A stretch of DNA of 64,000 nucleotides. It comes from Streptomyces griseomycini. Lineage in GTDB: Bacteria; Actinomycetota; Actinomycetes; Streptomycetales; Streptomycetaceae. Shown piece after piece: positions 15,252 through 22,903 of this stretch. The position numbers were made by a program, and so were the translations under genes. Position 1 is the stretch's first letter; each line of letters opens with the position of its first letter. The DNA is taken from the NCBI RefSeq assembly GCF_014203535.1, contig NZ_JACHJI010000008.1, positions 62,001 through 126,000 on the forward strand, read 5' to 3'. The notes beneath the pieces are model-generated. The model did not search any database and was not told the origin of the DNA. It saw nothing but the letters and a program-made list of their open reading frames with translations.

Positions 15252-16429
15252 GCGTACGACGGGGTGAAGGTGCCCGGCGCCCCCTTGCAGCCGTCCGACT
15301 CCCCCGGCAGCTTCACCCACAGGTAGGCGTCGATCCCCGACTCTCCGGTGCTGAGCGTCGGGGCACGGCCGAGCTTGCGGCCCGCCGGGTCGCACCACTC
15401 GCCGTCGGCCGGGGCGCCGTTGCCGTTGCGGCTGGTGTCGATCACCGCGCCGAGACCGGGCGGACCGCCGAGGGCGTCGAGAACGGCCCGGTCGTAGGCG
15501 ACCTCGTCGGCCGTGTCGTGGAAGTTGGACACGTTGCTGAAGACGCCGTCGGAGGAGGCGGCCGAGGCGGCCCCGGCCTGGCGCAGCCAACCGGCCTGCT
15601 TCGCGGGCGCGTTCCAGCCGGAGTGCCCGGCGTCGTAGTAGACGCGCGCCCTGGGGTTGGCCTCCTTCAGCACCCGCCCGGCACGGGCCAGCGAGGCGAA
15701 CCGGTCGGCGCGCTCGCCGGCGGAGAGGCACTCGGACTGGGCGATGGAGTCCGGCTCGAGGATCACGATGACCTCGCCGGTCCCCAGCCCGGCGGCGAAC
15801 CGGTCGATCCAGCCGTCGTAGGCGTCCAGGCCGGGCGCCCCGCCCTGGGAGTGCCCGCCGCAGTCGCGGTCGGGTATCGCGTACGGCACGACGACGGGCA
15901 CCCGCCCCTGCGCGGCACCGCCCGAGGTGACCGCGCGCACCCGCGAGGTGACGGTGTCCGGGGAGTAGTCGGCGAACCACACCGCCGCCGGCCGGTCGGC
16001 GATCCGGGACTCGATGACCTCCCGGCGCGGGTCGTCGGGGTTGCCGCGCACCCAGTCCAGCACCTGGGACTCGGGGTGGAGGTAGAGACGGGTGGACGCG
16101 GGGGCCGCCTGCGGCTTCCGCCCGGTCCTCGACGCGGACGGCCGGGGGCTCGCCTTCTTCTTCGGGCTCGCCTTCGCCGTGGGAGACGGGGACCCGGTCA
16201 CCGACGGGGAGGGCGACGGCACGGCGGGCAGCGGTTCCAGGAGCGGCGACGAGGTCACCTGCGGCCTCGCCACGTCCGGGCCGTCCCCGTCGCCGGCCGC
16301 CGCCATCATGCCGGTGACGCTGCCGACGGCGACCACCACGGAAGCCGCCGCGACCATCGTGCCGCGCCGGGCGGCGCCTCGACGCTGGGCCCTCCGCGCG
16401 GCCAGGCGCTGGGCACGCGAGCCTGACAC
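15233..16429 (-). CDS. GH6 endo-1,4-beta-glucanase (secreted or membrane-anchored)
   Basis: The 398-residue protein carries both GH6 signatures: VPYAIPDRDCGGHSQGG and IVILEPDSIAQS, the latter around residue 223 with the catalytic acid. It would cut cellulose or a related beta-1,4-glucan outside the cell. The N-terminus is Arg-rich (RRAQRRGAARRGT) and then hydrophobic, a signal peptide or anchor, followed by a Ser/Pro/Lys linker to about residue 100. No cellulose-binding domain is present. GTG 16429 follows a GGGAGG site and is divergent from the DUF5995 gene. Short GH6 enzymes in Streptomyces can act on the organism's own surface glucan, so both roles are possible. Confidence 0.9.
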   Translation of the reverse strand: MSGSRAQRLAARRAQRRGAARRGTMVAAASVVVAVGSVTGMMAAAGDGDGPDVARPQVTSSPLLEPLPAVPSPSPSVTGSPSPTAKASPKKKASPRPSASRTGRKPQAAPASTRLYLHPESQVLDWVRGNPDDPRREVIESRIADRPAAVWFADYSPDTVTSRVRAVTSGGAAQGRVPVVVPYAIPDRDCGGHSQGGAPGLDAYDGWIDRFAAGLGTGEVIVILEPDSIAQSECLSAGERADRFASLARAGRVLKEANPRARVYYDAGHSGWNAPAKQAGWLRQAGAASAASSDGVFSNVSNFHDTADEVAYDRAVLDALGGPPGLGAVIDTSRNGNGAPADGEWCDPAGRKLGRAPTLSTGESGIDAYLWVKLPGESDGCKGAPGTFTPSYAYDLAR

Positions 16430-16501
16430 AGTGCTGCTCCCCCCTCCCCCGCGACGGGCGGGTTCCCCCGATCCGGGGAAGCGCCGGGCCCGTCGCCTTC
16501 G

Positions 16502-16522
16502 GTCCCACCCTAAAGGTGGGAC
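16502..16522 (+). promoter_or_regulatory. Perfect inverted repeat before the DUF5995 start
   Basis: GTCCCACC (16502-16509) and GGTGGGAC (16515-16522) form a perfect 8-bp inverted repeat with loop CTAAA, ending 9 bases before ATG 16532. It covers the place where the ribosome binding site should be. It could be an operator or an RNA hairpin that hides the start. Confidence 0.5.
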
Positions 16523-16531
16523 TCTGCGCTC

Positions 16532-17218
16532 ATGGCGCACTGCGAGCAAGTCCTCACCCCCGTGGACGGGATCGTCTCCCGCATGCGCGCCCTCGACGCG
16601 GCCCTGCCCGCGCGGGACGGGGTCGCGGTGTTCAACCGCGTCTACCTCGCGGTCACCGAGGCCGTGGACGGGTGCGTCGACGCAGGCCGGTTCACGGACG
16701 CCCGGGCGGCGATCACGCTGGACGTGCGGTTCGCGGAGCGCTATCTGGACGCGGTCGACGCGGTGGCGAAGGAGCGGCGGCCACCGGCCTGCTGGCGTCC
16801 GCTGTTCCAGTTCCGCCGCCACCCCGGAGTACGTCCCCTGCAGTTCGCGCTGGCGGGGATCAATGCGCACATCGGCCACGATCTCGCGCTCGCCGTCGTG
16901 GACACCTGTCGTACCCTCGCCTGCGAACCCGTCGATCTGGAGGACGAGTTCGACCGGGTGGGCGACCTCCTCGTCTCGCTGGAGGAACGCATCCGCGAGG
17001 AGCTGATGCCGGGCCCCGATCTGCTCCGGATCGCCGACCCGCTGACCCACCTGCTCGGGGCCTGGAGCCTGGAGCGCGCCCGGGACGCCGCCTGGACGGC
17101 GGCCCGTGCCCTGTGGGCACTGCGCCGACTGCCGGACATCGCCGGGGAGTTCACCGAACGCCTGGACACGGCGGTGGGCTTCGCCGGACGCATGCTGCTC
17201 ACCCCGCTGCCGGACTGA
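16532..17218 (+). CDS. DUF5995 family protein
   Basis: The 228-residue protein is soluble and mostly helical. It contains the family hallmark GINAHIGHDLALAVVDTC near its middle, with two histidines that look like a metal or active site, and a C-terminal RDAAWTAARALWALR helix. I recognise it as DUF5995, common in actinobacteria and of unknown function. It starts at ATG 16532, divergent from the endoglucanase, just behind a perfect inverted repeat. Confidence 0.7.
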   Translation: MAHCEQVLTPVDGIVSRMRALDAALPARDGVAVFNRVYLAVTEAVDGCVDAGRFTDARAAITLDVRFAERYLDAVDAVAKERRPPACWRPLFQFRRHPGVRPLQFALAGINAHIGHDLALAVVDTCRTLACEPVDLEDEFDRVGDLLVSLEERIREELMPGPDLLRIADPLTHLLGAWSLERARDAAWTAARALWALRRLPDIAGEFTERLDTAVGFAGRMLLTPLPD

Positions 17219-17335
17219 TCCGGCCGCTTCCGCGCCGCTCCCGCGCCGTGCCGGCCGCCCCTTCCCGAACTCCCTTGCGAGCGTTGTGCGCTCGACAGGA
17301 GTGGACCTCTCGCAAAGGAGCGCAGGGCGCGGCGG

Positions 17336-17606
17336 CGCCTCGTCGACCGCGCCGACGGCCGGATGCCGGCGGGCACGGGCGCCGAGGCCGTCGCCGCGCA
17401 GTGGCGGGAACTGCGGGACCCGGCGGCCGAGCGCGGACGCCCCGAGCCGATCCGGACGGTCCTGCGGGCGAACGCGCAGTACGCGACCGCGACGTGCGAC
17501 GGCTCCGATCGCGGCCCCCTCCAGGGCAGGGCCGCACGGGACGCCGAGGAGCTCGAGGACGTCGCCGCGCAGGTCCACGAGAGGGCGGGGCGGCCGGAGT
17601 CCGTAC
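17336..17606 (+). pseudogene. Remnant of an F420-dependent luciferase-like oxidoreductase
   Basis: The frame through ATG 17363 reads RLVDRADGRMPAG, then AQWRELRDPAAERGRPEP and RGPLQGRA. This matches the C-terminal part of LLM-class F420-dependent oxidoreductases, where a G-D/DG-W-x-P segment is followed by an LR..A...GRDP helix and a G-x-F/L-x-G segment. No start or N-terminal barrel is present and the frame has no stop of its own, so it is a decayed fragment in the 420-bp gap. This rests on pattern recall and could be chance in high-G+C DNA. Confidence 0.4.
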
Positions 17607-17636
17607 GTGCCGTCCGGCGTGGTCGCCGGACGGCAC
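17607..17636 (-). terminator. Terminator of the amine oxidase gene
   Basis: A perfect 13-bp stem (GTGCCGTCCGGCG with CGCCGGACGGCAC) and a 4-nt loop lie two bases after the TAG stop of the flavin monooxygenase gene. It is a clear end for the amidase-monooxygenase transcript. Confidence 0.8.
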
Positions 17637-17638
17637 CT

Positions 17639-19336
17639 CTAGTCCTCCGGGAGCTCCACCGGGGCGATCTCGTCGTAGAGGTCGCCGGGGCCCGGGTTGG
17701 TCGGGTCGGTCTCGCCGCCGAAGTGGTGCATGACGCCCCAGACCGCGTTCAGCGCGGTCTGGACGGCGCCCTCGGCCCAGCCGGCCGTCCAGGAGATGTC
17801 GTCGCCGGCGAGGAAGATGCCCCGCTTGTCCTCGGGCAGCCGGTCCTGCATGAAGTGGGTGAACAGGCGCCGCTGGTAGCGGTAGTGGCCGGGCAGGTTG
17901 GCCTTGAACGCGCCCATGAAGTAGGGCTCGTTCTCCCAGGAGACCGTCACCGGGTTGCCGATGATGTGCTTCCTGATGTCGACCTTCGGGTAGATCTCGC
18001 CGAGCGACTTCAGCATGACCTCCATCCGCTCGTTCGCGGACAGCGGCAGCCACTTCAGGCTGTCGTCGCACCAGGTGTAGGACAGGCAGATGACGGCGGG
18101 CTTGTCCGGGCCGTCGTCCAGCAGGTAGGTGCCGCGGGTCATGCGGTCGGTGAGCGTCATCGACATGACGTCCCGGCCGGTGTCCTCGTCCTTGTCCAGC
18201 CAGAAGGGCCGGTCGACGGGCACGAAGAGCTTGCTGGACTCCATGTAGTGGGTGCGCTCGATCGCCGTCCAGTGGTCGATCGGGAACAGCGAGTCGTCGC
18301 AGGCGATCTTGGACAGCAGCATCCAGGACTGGGCGGTGAAGATCGCCGCCCGGTACGTGCGGATGTCGCCGTTCGCGTCCGTCACCGTGATGTGGTTGCC
18401 CGCGGTGCGGTGCAGCCGGGTCACGGCGGGGCGCGGTTCGCCGTCCACGTGCAGGGACTTCAGCGAGGTGCCGTACGGCCAGTGGACGATCTTCTCCGGC
18501 TCGCGCTCCCAGAGCCTGAGCGGCAGCTGCTGGGAGCCGCCGACGATGCCGCGGTGGTGGTCGTCGGCCTCGGTGTAGACGACCCGGAGGATCTCCAGGA
18601 TGGAGTTGGGGAAGTCGGTGTCCCAGCCGCCGGTGCCGAAGCCGACCTGGCCGAAGATCTCGCGGTGCCGGAAGGACTTGAACGCCTCGGAGTCGCAGAG
18701 GAAGCCGTAGAAGGTCTGGTTGTCGAGCTTCTCGACGAGCTTCGACCAGATCTCGCGGATGCGCTTGACGTCCCGGTGCCGCAGGGCGCGGTTCATGTCG
18801 GAGAAGTCGGCGCCCTCCTCCAGGCACCTGGCCCAGGCGTCGGCCACGTCCCGGTAGACCTGGGGCAGGTCGTCCAGGGTCTCGGCGTAGTGCGTCTCGC
18901 CCTTGAGGTCGACGACGGTGGACGGGGTCGCCTCGGCGAGGGGGTTGGGGAAGGGACGGGTCTCGAGGCCCACCAGGTCGATGTAGTGCTGGAGCGCCGT
19001 GGAGGACGGCGGGAAGCGCATCGCGCCCATCTCGGCGGTCAGGGAGGGGTCGCAGCCCTCGAAGCCCACGGTCCGCAGCCGGCCGCCGATCCGGTCGGCC
19101 TCGTACACGACCGGCTTGAGGCCCATCTTCATCAGCTCGTACGCGGCGACGACGCCGGACAGGCCGCCGCCGATCACCGCGACCTCGGTGCCGTGTTCGG
19201 TCGCGGGCACCTGCCCGAGGCCCGCCGGGTGGGCGAGGAAGTCGTCGTACGCGTAGGGGAAGTCCGGGCCGAACATGGTGATCGGCGGCTGCTGCTCGTC
19301 GGCGTGCTCGACGGCGTTGGGCACCGTGGACGTCAT
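17639..19336 (-). CDS. Flavin L-amino-acid 2-monooxygenase, DavB-like
   Basis: The 565-residue protein has the FAD-binding motif VIGGGLSG (residues about 54-61) followed by VVYEADRIGGRLR, and the C-terminal flavin motif IFLAGDDISWTAGWAEGAV. Length and wording, such as the N-terminal ITMFGPDFPYAYDDF, the HREIFGQVGFGTGGWD stretch and the tail FGGETDPTNPGPGD, closely resemble lysine/tryptophan 2-monooxygenases such as Pseudomonas DavB. These oxidatively decarboxylate an amino acid to the amide with one carbon fewer. The next gene upstream in the operon is a DavA-like amidase, which fits that path. Arginine or tryptophan are alternative substrates. Start ATG 19336 has AAGGAG upstream. Confidence 0.88.
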   Translation of the reverse strand: MTSTVPNAVEHADEQQPPITMFGPDFPYAYDDFLAHPAGLGQVPATEHGTEVAVIGGGLSGVVAAYELMKMGLKPVVYEADRIGGRLRTVGFEGCDPSLTAEMGAMRFPPSSTALQHYIDLVGLETRPFPNPLAEATPSTVVDLKGETHYAETLDDLPQVYRDVADAWARCLEEGADFSDMNRALRHRDVKRIREIWSKLVEKLDNQTFYGFLCDSEAFKSFRHREIFGQVGFGTGGWDTDFPNSILEILRVVYTEADDHHRGIVGGSQQLPLRLWEREPEKIVHWPYGTSLKSLHVDGEPRPAVTRLHRTAGNHITVTDANGDIRTYRAAIFTAQSWMLLSKIACDDSLFPIDHWTAIERTHYMESSKLFVPVDRPFWLDKDEDTGRDVMSMTLTDRMTRGTYLLDDGPDKPAVICLSYTWCDDSLKWLPLSANERMEVMLKSLGEIYPKVDIRKHIIGNPVTVSWENEPYFMGAFKANLPGHYRYQRRLFTHFMQDRLPEDKRGIFLAGDDISWTAGWAEGAVQTALNAVWGVMHHFGGETDPTNPGPGDLYDEIAPVELPED

Positions 19337-19393
19337 GGGGTACGGACTCCTTGCACGAGAAAGACTGCGTGGGGGGGGGTACTGCGGAGAAGG

Positions 19394-20182
19394 TCAGACG
19401 AGGGACCCGTAGAGACCGGGGCGGCGGTCCTTCAGGTACGGGTTGTCCTCGCGGGAGGCGGCGAGGAACACGGGGTCCGCGTCGGCGAGGACGAGTTCCT
19501 CGGCGCGGCCGGCCCGGGTGCGGGCGACCCCGTCGGGGCCGGCCAGGGTGGACAGGCCCACGAACTCGAACTCGCCCTCCCGGCCGACCCGGTTGACGTA
19601 CGCGACGTACATCTGGTTCTCGAAGGCCCGCACCGGCACGACCGACTCGGCGACGAACTGGAACGGGTGCATCTGGGCCGTGGGCACCAGCAGGAGGTCG
19701 GTGCCGGCCAGGGCGTGGGCGCGCACGTTCTCCGGGAACTCCACGTCGTAGCAGATCATCAGGCCGACGGTGAGGCCGTTCAGCTCGGCCTGCACGACCT
19801 GCCGGTCGCCCGGGGTGAAGTGGTCGCGCTCGAAGCAGCCGAAGAGGTGGGTCTTGCGGTAGTTCGCGAGCCGCGTGCCGTCGGCGGAGACGAGCTGGAC
19901 GGAGTTGTACACCGTGTCGCCGGCGCGTTCCGGGTAGGCGTAGGCGATCGCGAGCCCGTGCCGGGTGGCCGTCTCGGCGATCGCGTCGGCCGCGTCGCCG
20001 TCGGCGGGCTCGGCGAGCCGGGCGACGTCGTCGCCGATCGCGTACCCGGTCAGGAACATCTCCGAGGTGACGAGCAGCCCGGCGCCCGCGGCGGCGGCGC
20101 GGCCGGCGGCCTCGTCGAGGACCTTGAGGTTCTCGGCGACGGATCCGGGCCGTCCGGAGCTCTGGAGCAGGGCGGTGCGCAT
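19394..20182 (-). CDS. Nitrilase-superfamily amidase, DavA-like
   Basis: The 262-residue enzyme has the Glu-Lys-Cys triad of carbon-nitrogen hydrolases: E41 in VTSEMFLTGY, K110 in NYRKTHLFG, and C144 in MICYDVEFPE. The order and wording are close to 5-aminovaleramide amidase (DavA, 264 residues). It would hydrolyse the amide made by the DavB-like monooxygenase to the acid and ammonia. ATG 20182 is the first gene of a two-gene operon, 57 bases before the monooxygenase. Its promoter carries three GTTGCG boxes also found before the permease-Lrp operon. Confidence 0.88.
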   Translation of the reverse strand: MRTALLQSSGRPGSVAENLKVLDEAAGRAAAAGAGLLVTSEMFLTGYAIGDDVARLAEPADGDAADAIAETATRHGLAIAYAYPERAGDTVYNSVQLVSADGTRLANYRKTHLFGCFERDHFTPGDRQVVQAELNGLTVGLMICYDVEFPENVRAHALAGTDLLLVPTAQMHPFQFVAESVVPVRAFENQMYVAYVNRVGREGEFEFVGLSTLAGPDGVARTRAGRAEELVLADADPVFLAASREDNPYLKDRRPGLYGSLV

Positions 20183-20225
20183 GCGTGTTCCTCACCGGTA
20201 CGCGGGGGGTTCGGGGGCCAGATAG

Positions 20226-20323
20226 ACGGTACGGTCGGCCGGCTCGGCCGGACAAGGAGGAGCCGTTGCGCGCCGGTGAGCGGTTCGTTGCGTCCGGGGC
20301 GGGGTCGGCGGCGATTCGTTGCG
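20226..20323 (-). promoter_or_regulatory. Promoter of the DavA/DavB-like operon with three GTTGCG boxes
   Basis: On the minus strand, -35 TTGTCC (20255-20250) and -10 TACCGT (20231-20226) are 18 bases apart. Three copies of CGTTGCG (plus-strand reading) lie upstream at 20264-20270, 20286-20292 and 20317-20323, spaced 22 and 31 bases, about two and three helix turns. The same heptamer occurs three times before the permease-Lrp operon. An Lrp/AsnC-type activator site is the likeliest reading. Confidence 0.5.
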
Positions 20324-20480
20324 CGACCCTCGTCGTACCCCGGCCCCGCCCGGAGGCGCAGGCCGGGGCGGGCGTTCCCCGCCGCACGGGGGAGGCGGGT
20401 CCCGCCCCGGGTGCGATGTGCGTCCGGGACGACGCCGGGACAGTGGTGACCGTCCGTTTCACCTGCGGAGAGGACCCACC

Positions 20481-21065
20481 GTGAACCGCCGTACGAAGCA
20501 CACCCGGGCCGCCTTGCTCGGGGTCGCGCTGCTGCTCACCGCCGGTGCCGCGAGCACCGCGACGGTTTCCGCGTCCCAGGACCGCCCCCGGGCGTCCGCC
20601 GCCCCGGCCGAGCGGCCCCGGGAGGCCGCCGCGCTCACCGGGACCGCCGAGCTGTACCGCTCGGCCGGGGACGACATCACCTTCACCTTCGACGCGCACC
20701 TGGCGGCGGAGGACCGCGACGACCCGCTGGAGGCCACCGGCACCTTCGCTTTCGCGCACTACCTGAACGGCAGGGGCGCCCGGGCGGAGGCGAAGGTCGA
20801 CTGCCTGCTCACCGGCGGCAAGGTGGCCGTCGTCAGCGGGGTCATCACCTCCTCGGACCTGCCCGGCGCCCGGGGCAAGCGGGTCGGCGTCACCGTCCAC
20901 GACCGGGGCCCCGGTCACCGGGACCGCCTCGGCTACAGCTGGGCCGCGACCGGCAGCCCGGCCGAGACGGAGGGGCTGCCGAAGTGCGTGGGCTCGGCGC
21001 CGTTCGAGCGGGTGAAGCGGGGCACGGGCGACTTCACGGTCGTGCCCTGGCAGCCCGCGCTCTGA
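20481..21065 (+). CDS. Secreted protein of unknown function
   Basis: The 194-residue product starts at GTG 20481 after GGAGAGGA. Residues 1-32 form a signal peptide (basic NRRTKHTR, then hydrophobic, ending near VSAS). The mature part is a beta-rich domain with two cysteines (DCLLTGG and LPKCVGS) likely joined by a disulfide, and a repeated strand-turn pattern. I do not recognise the family; similar small secreted proteins with GTAELYRSAGDDITFTFDAH-like openings occur in Streptomyces. It ends inside the convergent MFS gene (32-base overlap). Confidence 0.75.
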   Translation: MNRRTKHTRAALLGVALLLTAGAASTATVSASQDRPRASAAPAERPREAAALTGTAELYRSAGDDITFTFDAHLAAEDRDDPLEATGTFAFAHYLNGRGARAEAKVDCLLTGGKVAVVSGVITSSDLPGARGKRVGVTVHDRGPGHRDRLGYSWAATGSPAETEGLPKCVGSAPFERVKRGTGDFTVVPWQPAL

Positions 21066-22236
21066 CCCCCGCGAGCAGCAGCGCCGCCGTCGCCGGATAG
21101 ACCACCGCGAACACCGCGAAGGCGGTGCTGTGCGCGTTCCCCGAGGCGATCACCGCGTAGCCGCCGAAGACCGCGACGGTCGCCAGCTCCGTGCCCAGTC
21201 CCGCGACCGAGGTGAGGGTGGCCCGCCCGGTGTCCTCGATGCGCCGCTGGAGCCGGGCGTCGGCCAGCACGGTCGCCGCCTGGAAGCCGCCGAAGGCGAG
21301 GGCGACGAGGACGAGTCCGGCCGGAGTGCCGGCGACCGAGCCGGCCGCCAGGGCGAGGCCGGCGCCCGCGAGCAGGGCCGCGAGCCCCGTCGTGCCGAGG
21401 CGCTCGCCCTCCCCGGCGAGCAGGCTGCCGGCGGTGGCACCGGCCCAGACCAGCAGGAGCAGCCAGGGAACCGTCGTGTCGGCGACGCCCGTGTCGCGGA
21501 CCAGCAGCGGCGTGTACTCGTCGAGGGCGCCCCACACGGCGCTCACGGCCGGGACGAGCAGCAGCGCCCCGCGCACGGACCGGTCGGCGCGCGCCTCGGC
21601 GAGTCCGGCGCGCAGGGTCGCCGTCCAGCCGTCGTGTCCGGCGGCCGGGGAGCGGTGCTCGGGGAACCGGGTGGCCGCGGCCGCCGCCAGCAGGCACACC
21701 AGCACGCTGGCGGCGCCGACGGCGGTGTGGCCGCCCCAGGCGAGCACGGGGCCGGCGAGTCCCATGGCCGCCATGACGGCGACCAGTCCGGCCGCGCGGG
21801 CCCGGCCCATGACCCGGGCGTAGCGGTCGGCCGCGCCGAGGCGTTCCAGCTCGTCGTAGACGAGTGCCTCCAGCGCGCCGGAACCGAGCGCTCCGCCGAC
21901 GCCCCACAGGACGAAGCCGACCGCGAAGGCGCCGTACGACGGCAGCAGCACCCACAGGGCGAAGCCGGCGGCGGTGAGCAGCGGGCCGAGCCACAGCAGC
22001 AGCCGGCGGGAGACGGCGTCGGCCCAGGCCCCGGAGGGGACCTCCAGCAGCACCCCGGTGACCGACCAGAGGGCGAACAGGGAGGAGATCTGCCAGACCG
22101 TGAGGCCGGTGTCGCTGAACAGCAGCGCGTACACCGGGTAGAGCAGGACGAAGTCTTCGAGGAACGCGTAGCCGTACAGCGTGGTCGTCAGACGTCGCAC
22201 GCGGACGTCGGGCCCGTGCGTGGGCGTGAGAGTCAT
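21034..22236 (-). CDS. MFS transporter
   Basis: The 400-residue protein has about twelve membrane segments and the MFS loop VPSGAWADAVSRR between helices 2 and 3. ATG 22236 follows GGAAGG; the longer open frame upstream lacks support. The first helix begins TTLYGYAFLEDFVLLYPVYALLF, typical of a small MFS subgroup that is poorly studied. It lies between the secreted-protein gene and the Lrp gene; nothing ties it to the amino-acid cluster apart from location. Confidence 0.85.
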   Translation of the reverse strand: MTLTPTHGPDVRVRRLTTTLYGYAFLEDFVLLYPVYALLFSDTGLTVWQISSLFALWSVTGVLLEVPSGAWADAVSRRLLLWLGPLLTAAGFALWVLLPSYGAFAVGFVLWGVGGALGSGALEALVYDELERLGAADRYARVMGRARAAGLVAVMAAMGLAGPVLAWGGHTAVGAASVLVCLLAAAAATRFPEHRSPAAGHDGWTATLRAGLAEARADRSVRGALLLVPAVSAVWGALDEYTPLLVRDTGVADTTVPWLLLLVWAGATAGSLLAGEGERLGTTGLAALLAGAGLALAAGSVAGTPAGLVLVALAFGGFQAATVLADARLQRRIEDTGRATLTSVAGLGTELATVAVFGGYAVIASGNAHSTAFAVFAVVYPATAALLLAGVRARAARARP

Positions 22237-22440
22237 GAGGCCTTCCCGTGAGGGCGGTTCGGACACCGGACGTGGAGGACGTACGGCGCCCGAGGCGGCC
22301 CTCGGGAGGCACGGCTGGTGGATCAATGTCGCCAGGTCATGACACCGATGGTAGACGGGCCGGGGCGGGCCCGGCCCGTCGTTCTCGCGGTTCCCCCCGC
22401 GCGGATTCCCCCGCGGGTCTCCCCTCGTGTGCGGATCCCC

Positions 22441-22893
22441 CTACGTGGGCGACCCCGACGAGAAGCGCCGCAGCAGCGGGGACAGCACCAGCACGGACTT
22501 GGTCCGCTCGACGAACGGCTCCCCGGCGATGCGCTCCAGGACCCGTTCGAAGTGGCGCATGTCGGAGGCGAAGACCTGGGCGATCGCGTCGGCGTCACCG
22601 GTGACGGTGGAGGCGGCCACGACCTCCTGGTAGCGCTCCAGACCCCGCTGGATGGTCTCCGGGGAGGTGTTGCTGCGGCAGTAGATCTCGACGAACCCCT
22701 CGGTCTCCCAGCCCAGGGCGGCCGGGTCGACCCGGACGGTGAATCCGGTGATGGCCCCGGTGGCGCGCAGCCGGTCCACGCGCCGTTTCACGGCGGGTGC
22801 GGACAGGCCGACGAGCTGGCCGATGTCCGCGTAGGAGCGGCGGGCGTCCTCGGCGAGGGCGTGCACGATGCGTTCGTCGAGATCGTTCAGCAC
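22441..22893 (-). CDS. Lrp/AsnC-family transcriptional regulator
   Basis: The 150-residue protein has the N-terminal helix-turn-helix of the family (LNDLDERIVHALAEDARRSY, then IGQLVGLSAPAVKRRVDRL) and the C-terminal RAM domain that binds an amino acid. GTG 22893 lies 10 bases after the permease stop, so both are in one operon. It probably senses the amino acid carried by the permease and controls the permease operon and the DavA/DavB-like operon, which share GTTGCG boxes. That regulon is inferred. Confidence 0.92.
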   Translation of the reverse strand: MLNDLDERIVHALAEDARRSYADIGQLVGLSAPAVKRRVDRLRATGAITGFTVRVDPAALGWETEGFVEIYCRSNTSPETIQRGLERYQEVVAASTVTGDADAIAQVFASDMRHFERVLERIAGEPFVERTKSVLVLSPLLRRFSSGSPT

Positions 22894-22903
22894 TGCGGGT
22901 GGT

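Noticed and set aside
19368..19380. Run of nine G between the amidase and monooxygenase genes as a phase-variable tract
   Set aside because: It is outside both coding regions and not within a promoter, so slippage would have no clear effect.
17363..20449. Long plus-strand open frame opposite the monooxygenase and amidase
   Set aside because: Only its first 80 codons look protein-like (the oxidoreductase remnant); the rest is antisense shadow rich in Val, Gly and Asp.
17199..20918. Long minus-strand open frame of 1239 codons
   Set aside because: It runs across the monooxygenase and amidase genes in a wrong frame and gives Arg/Pro/Gly-rich text, a usual shadow in high-G+C DNA.
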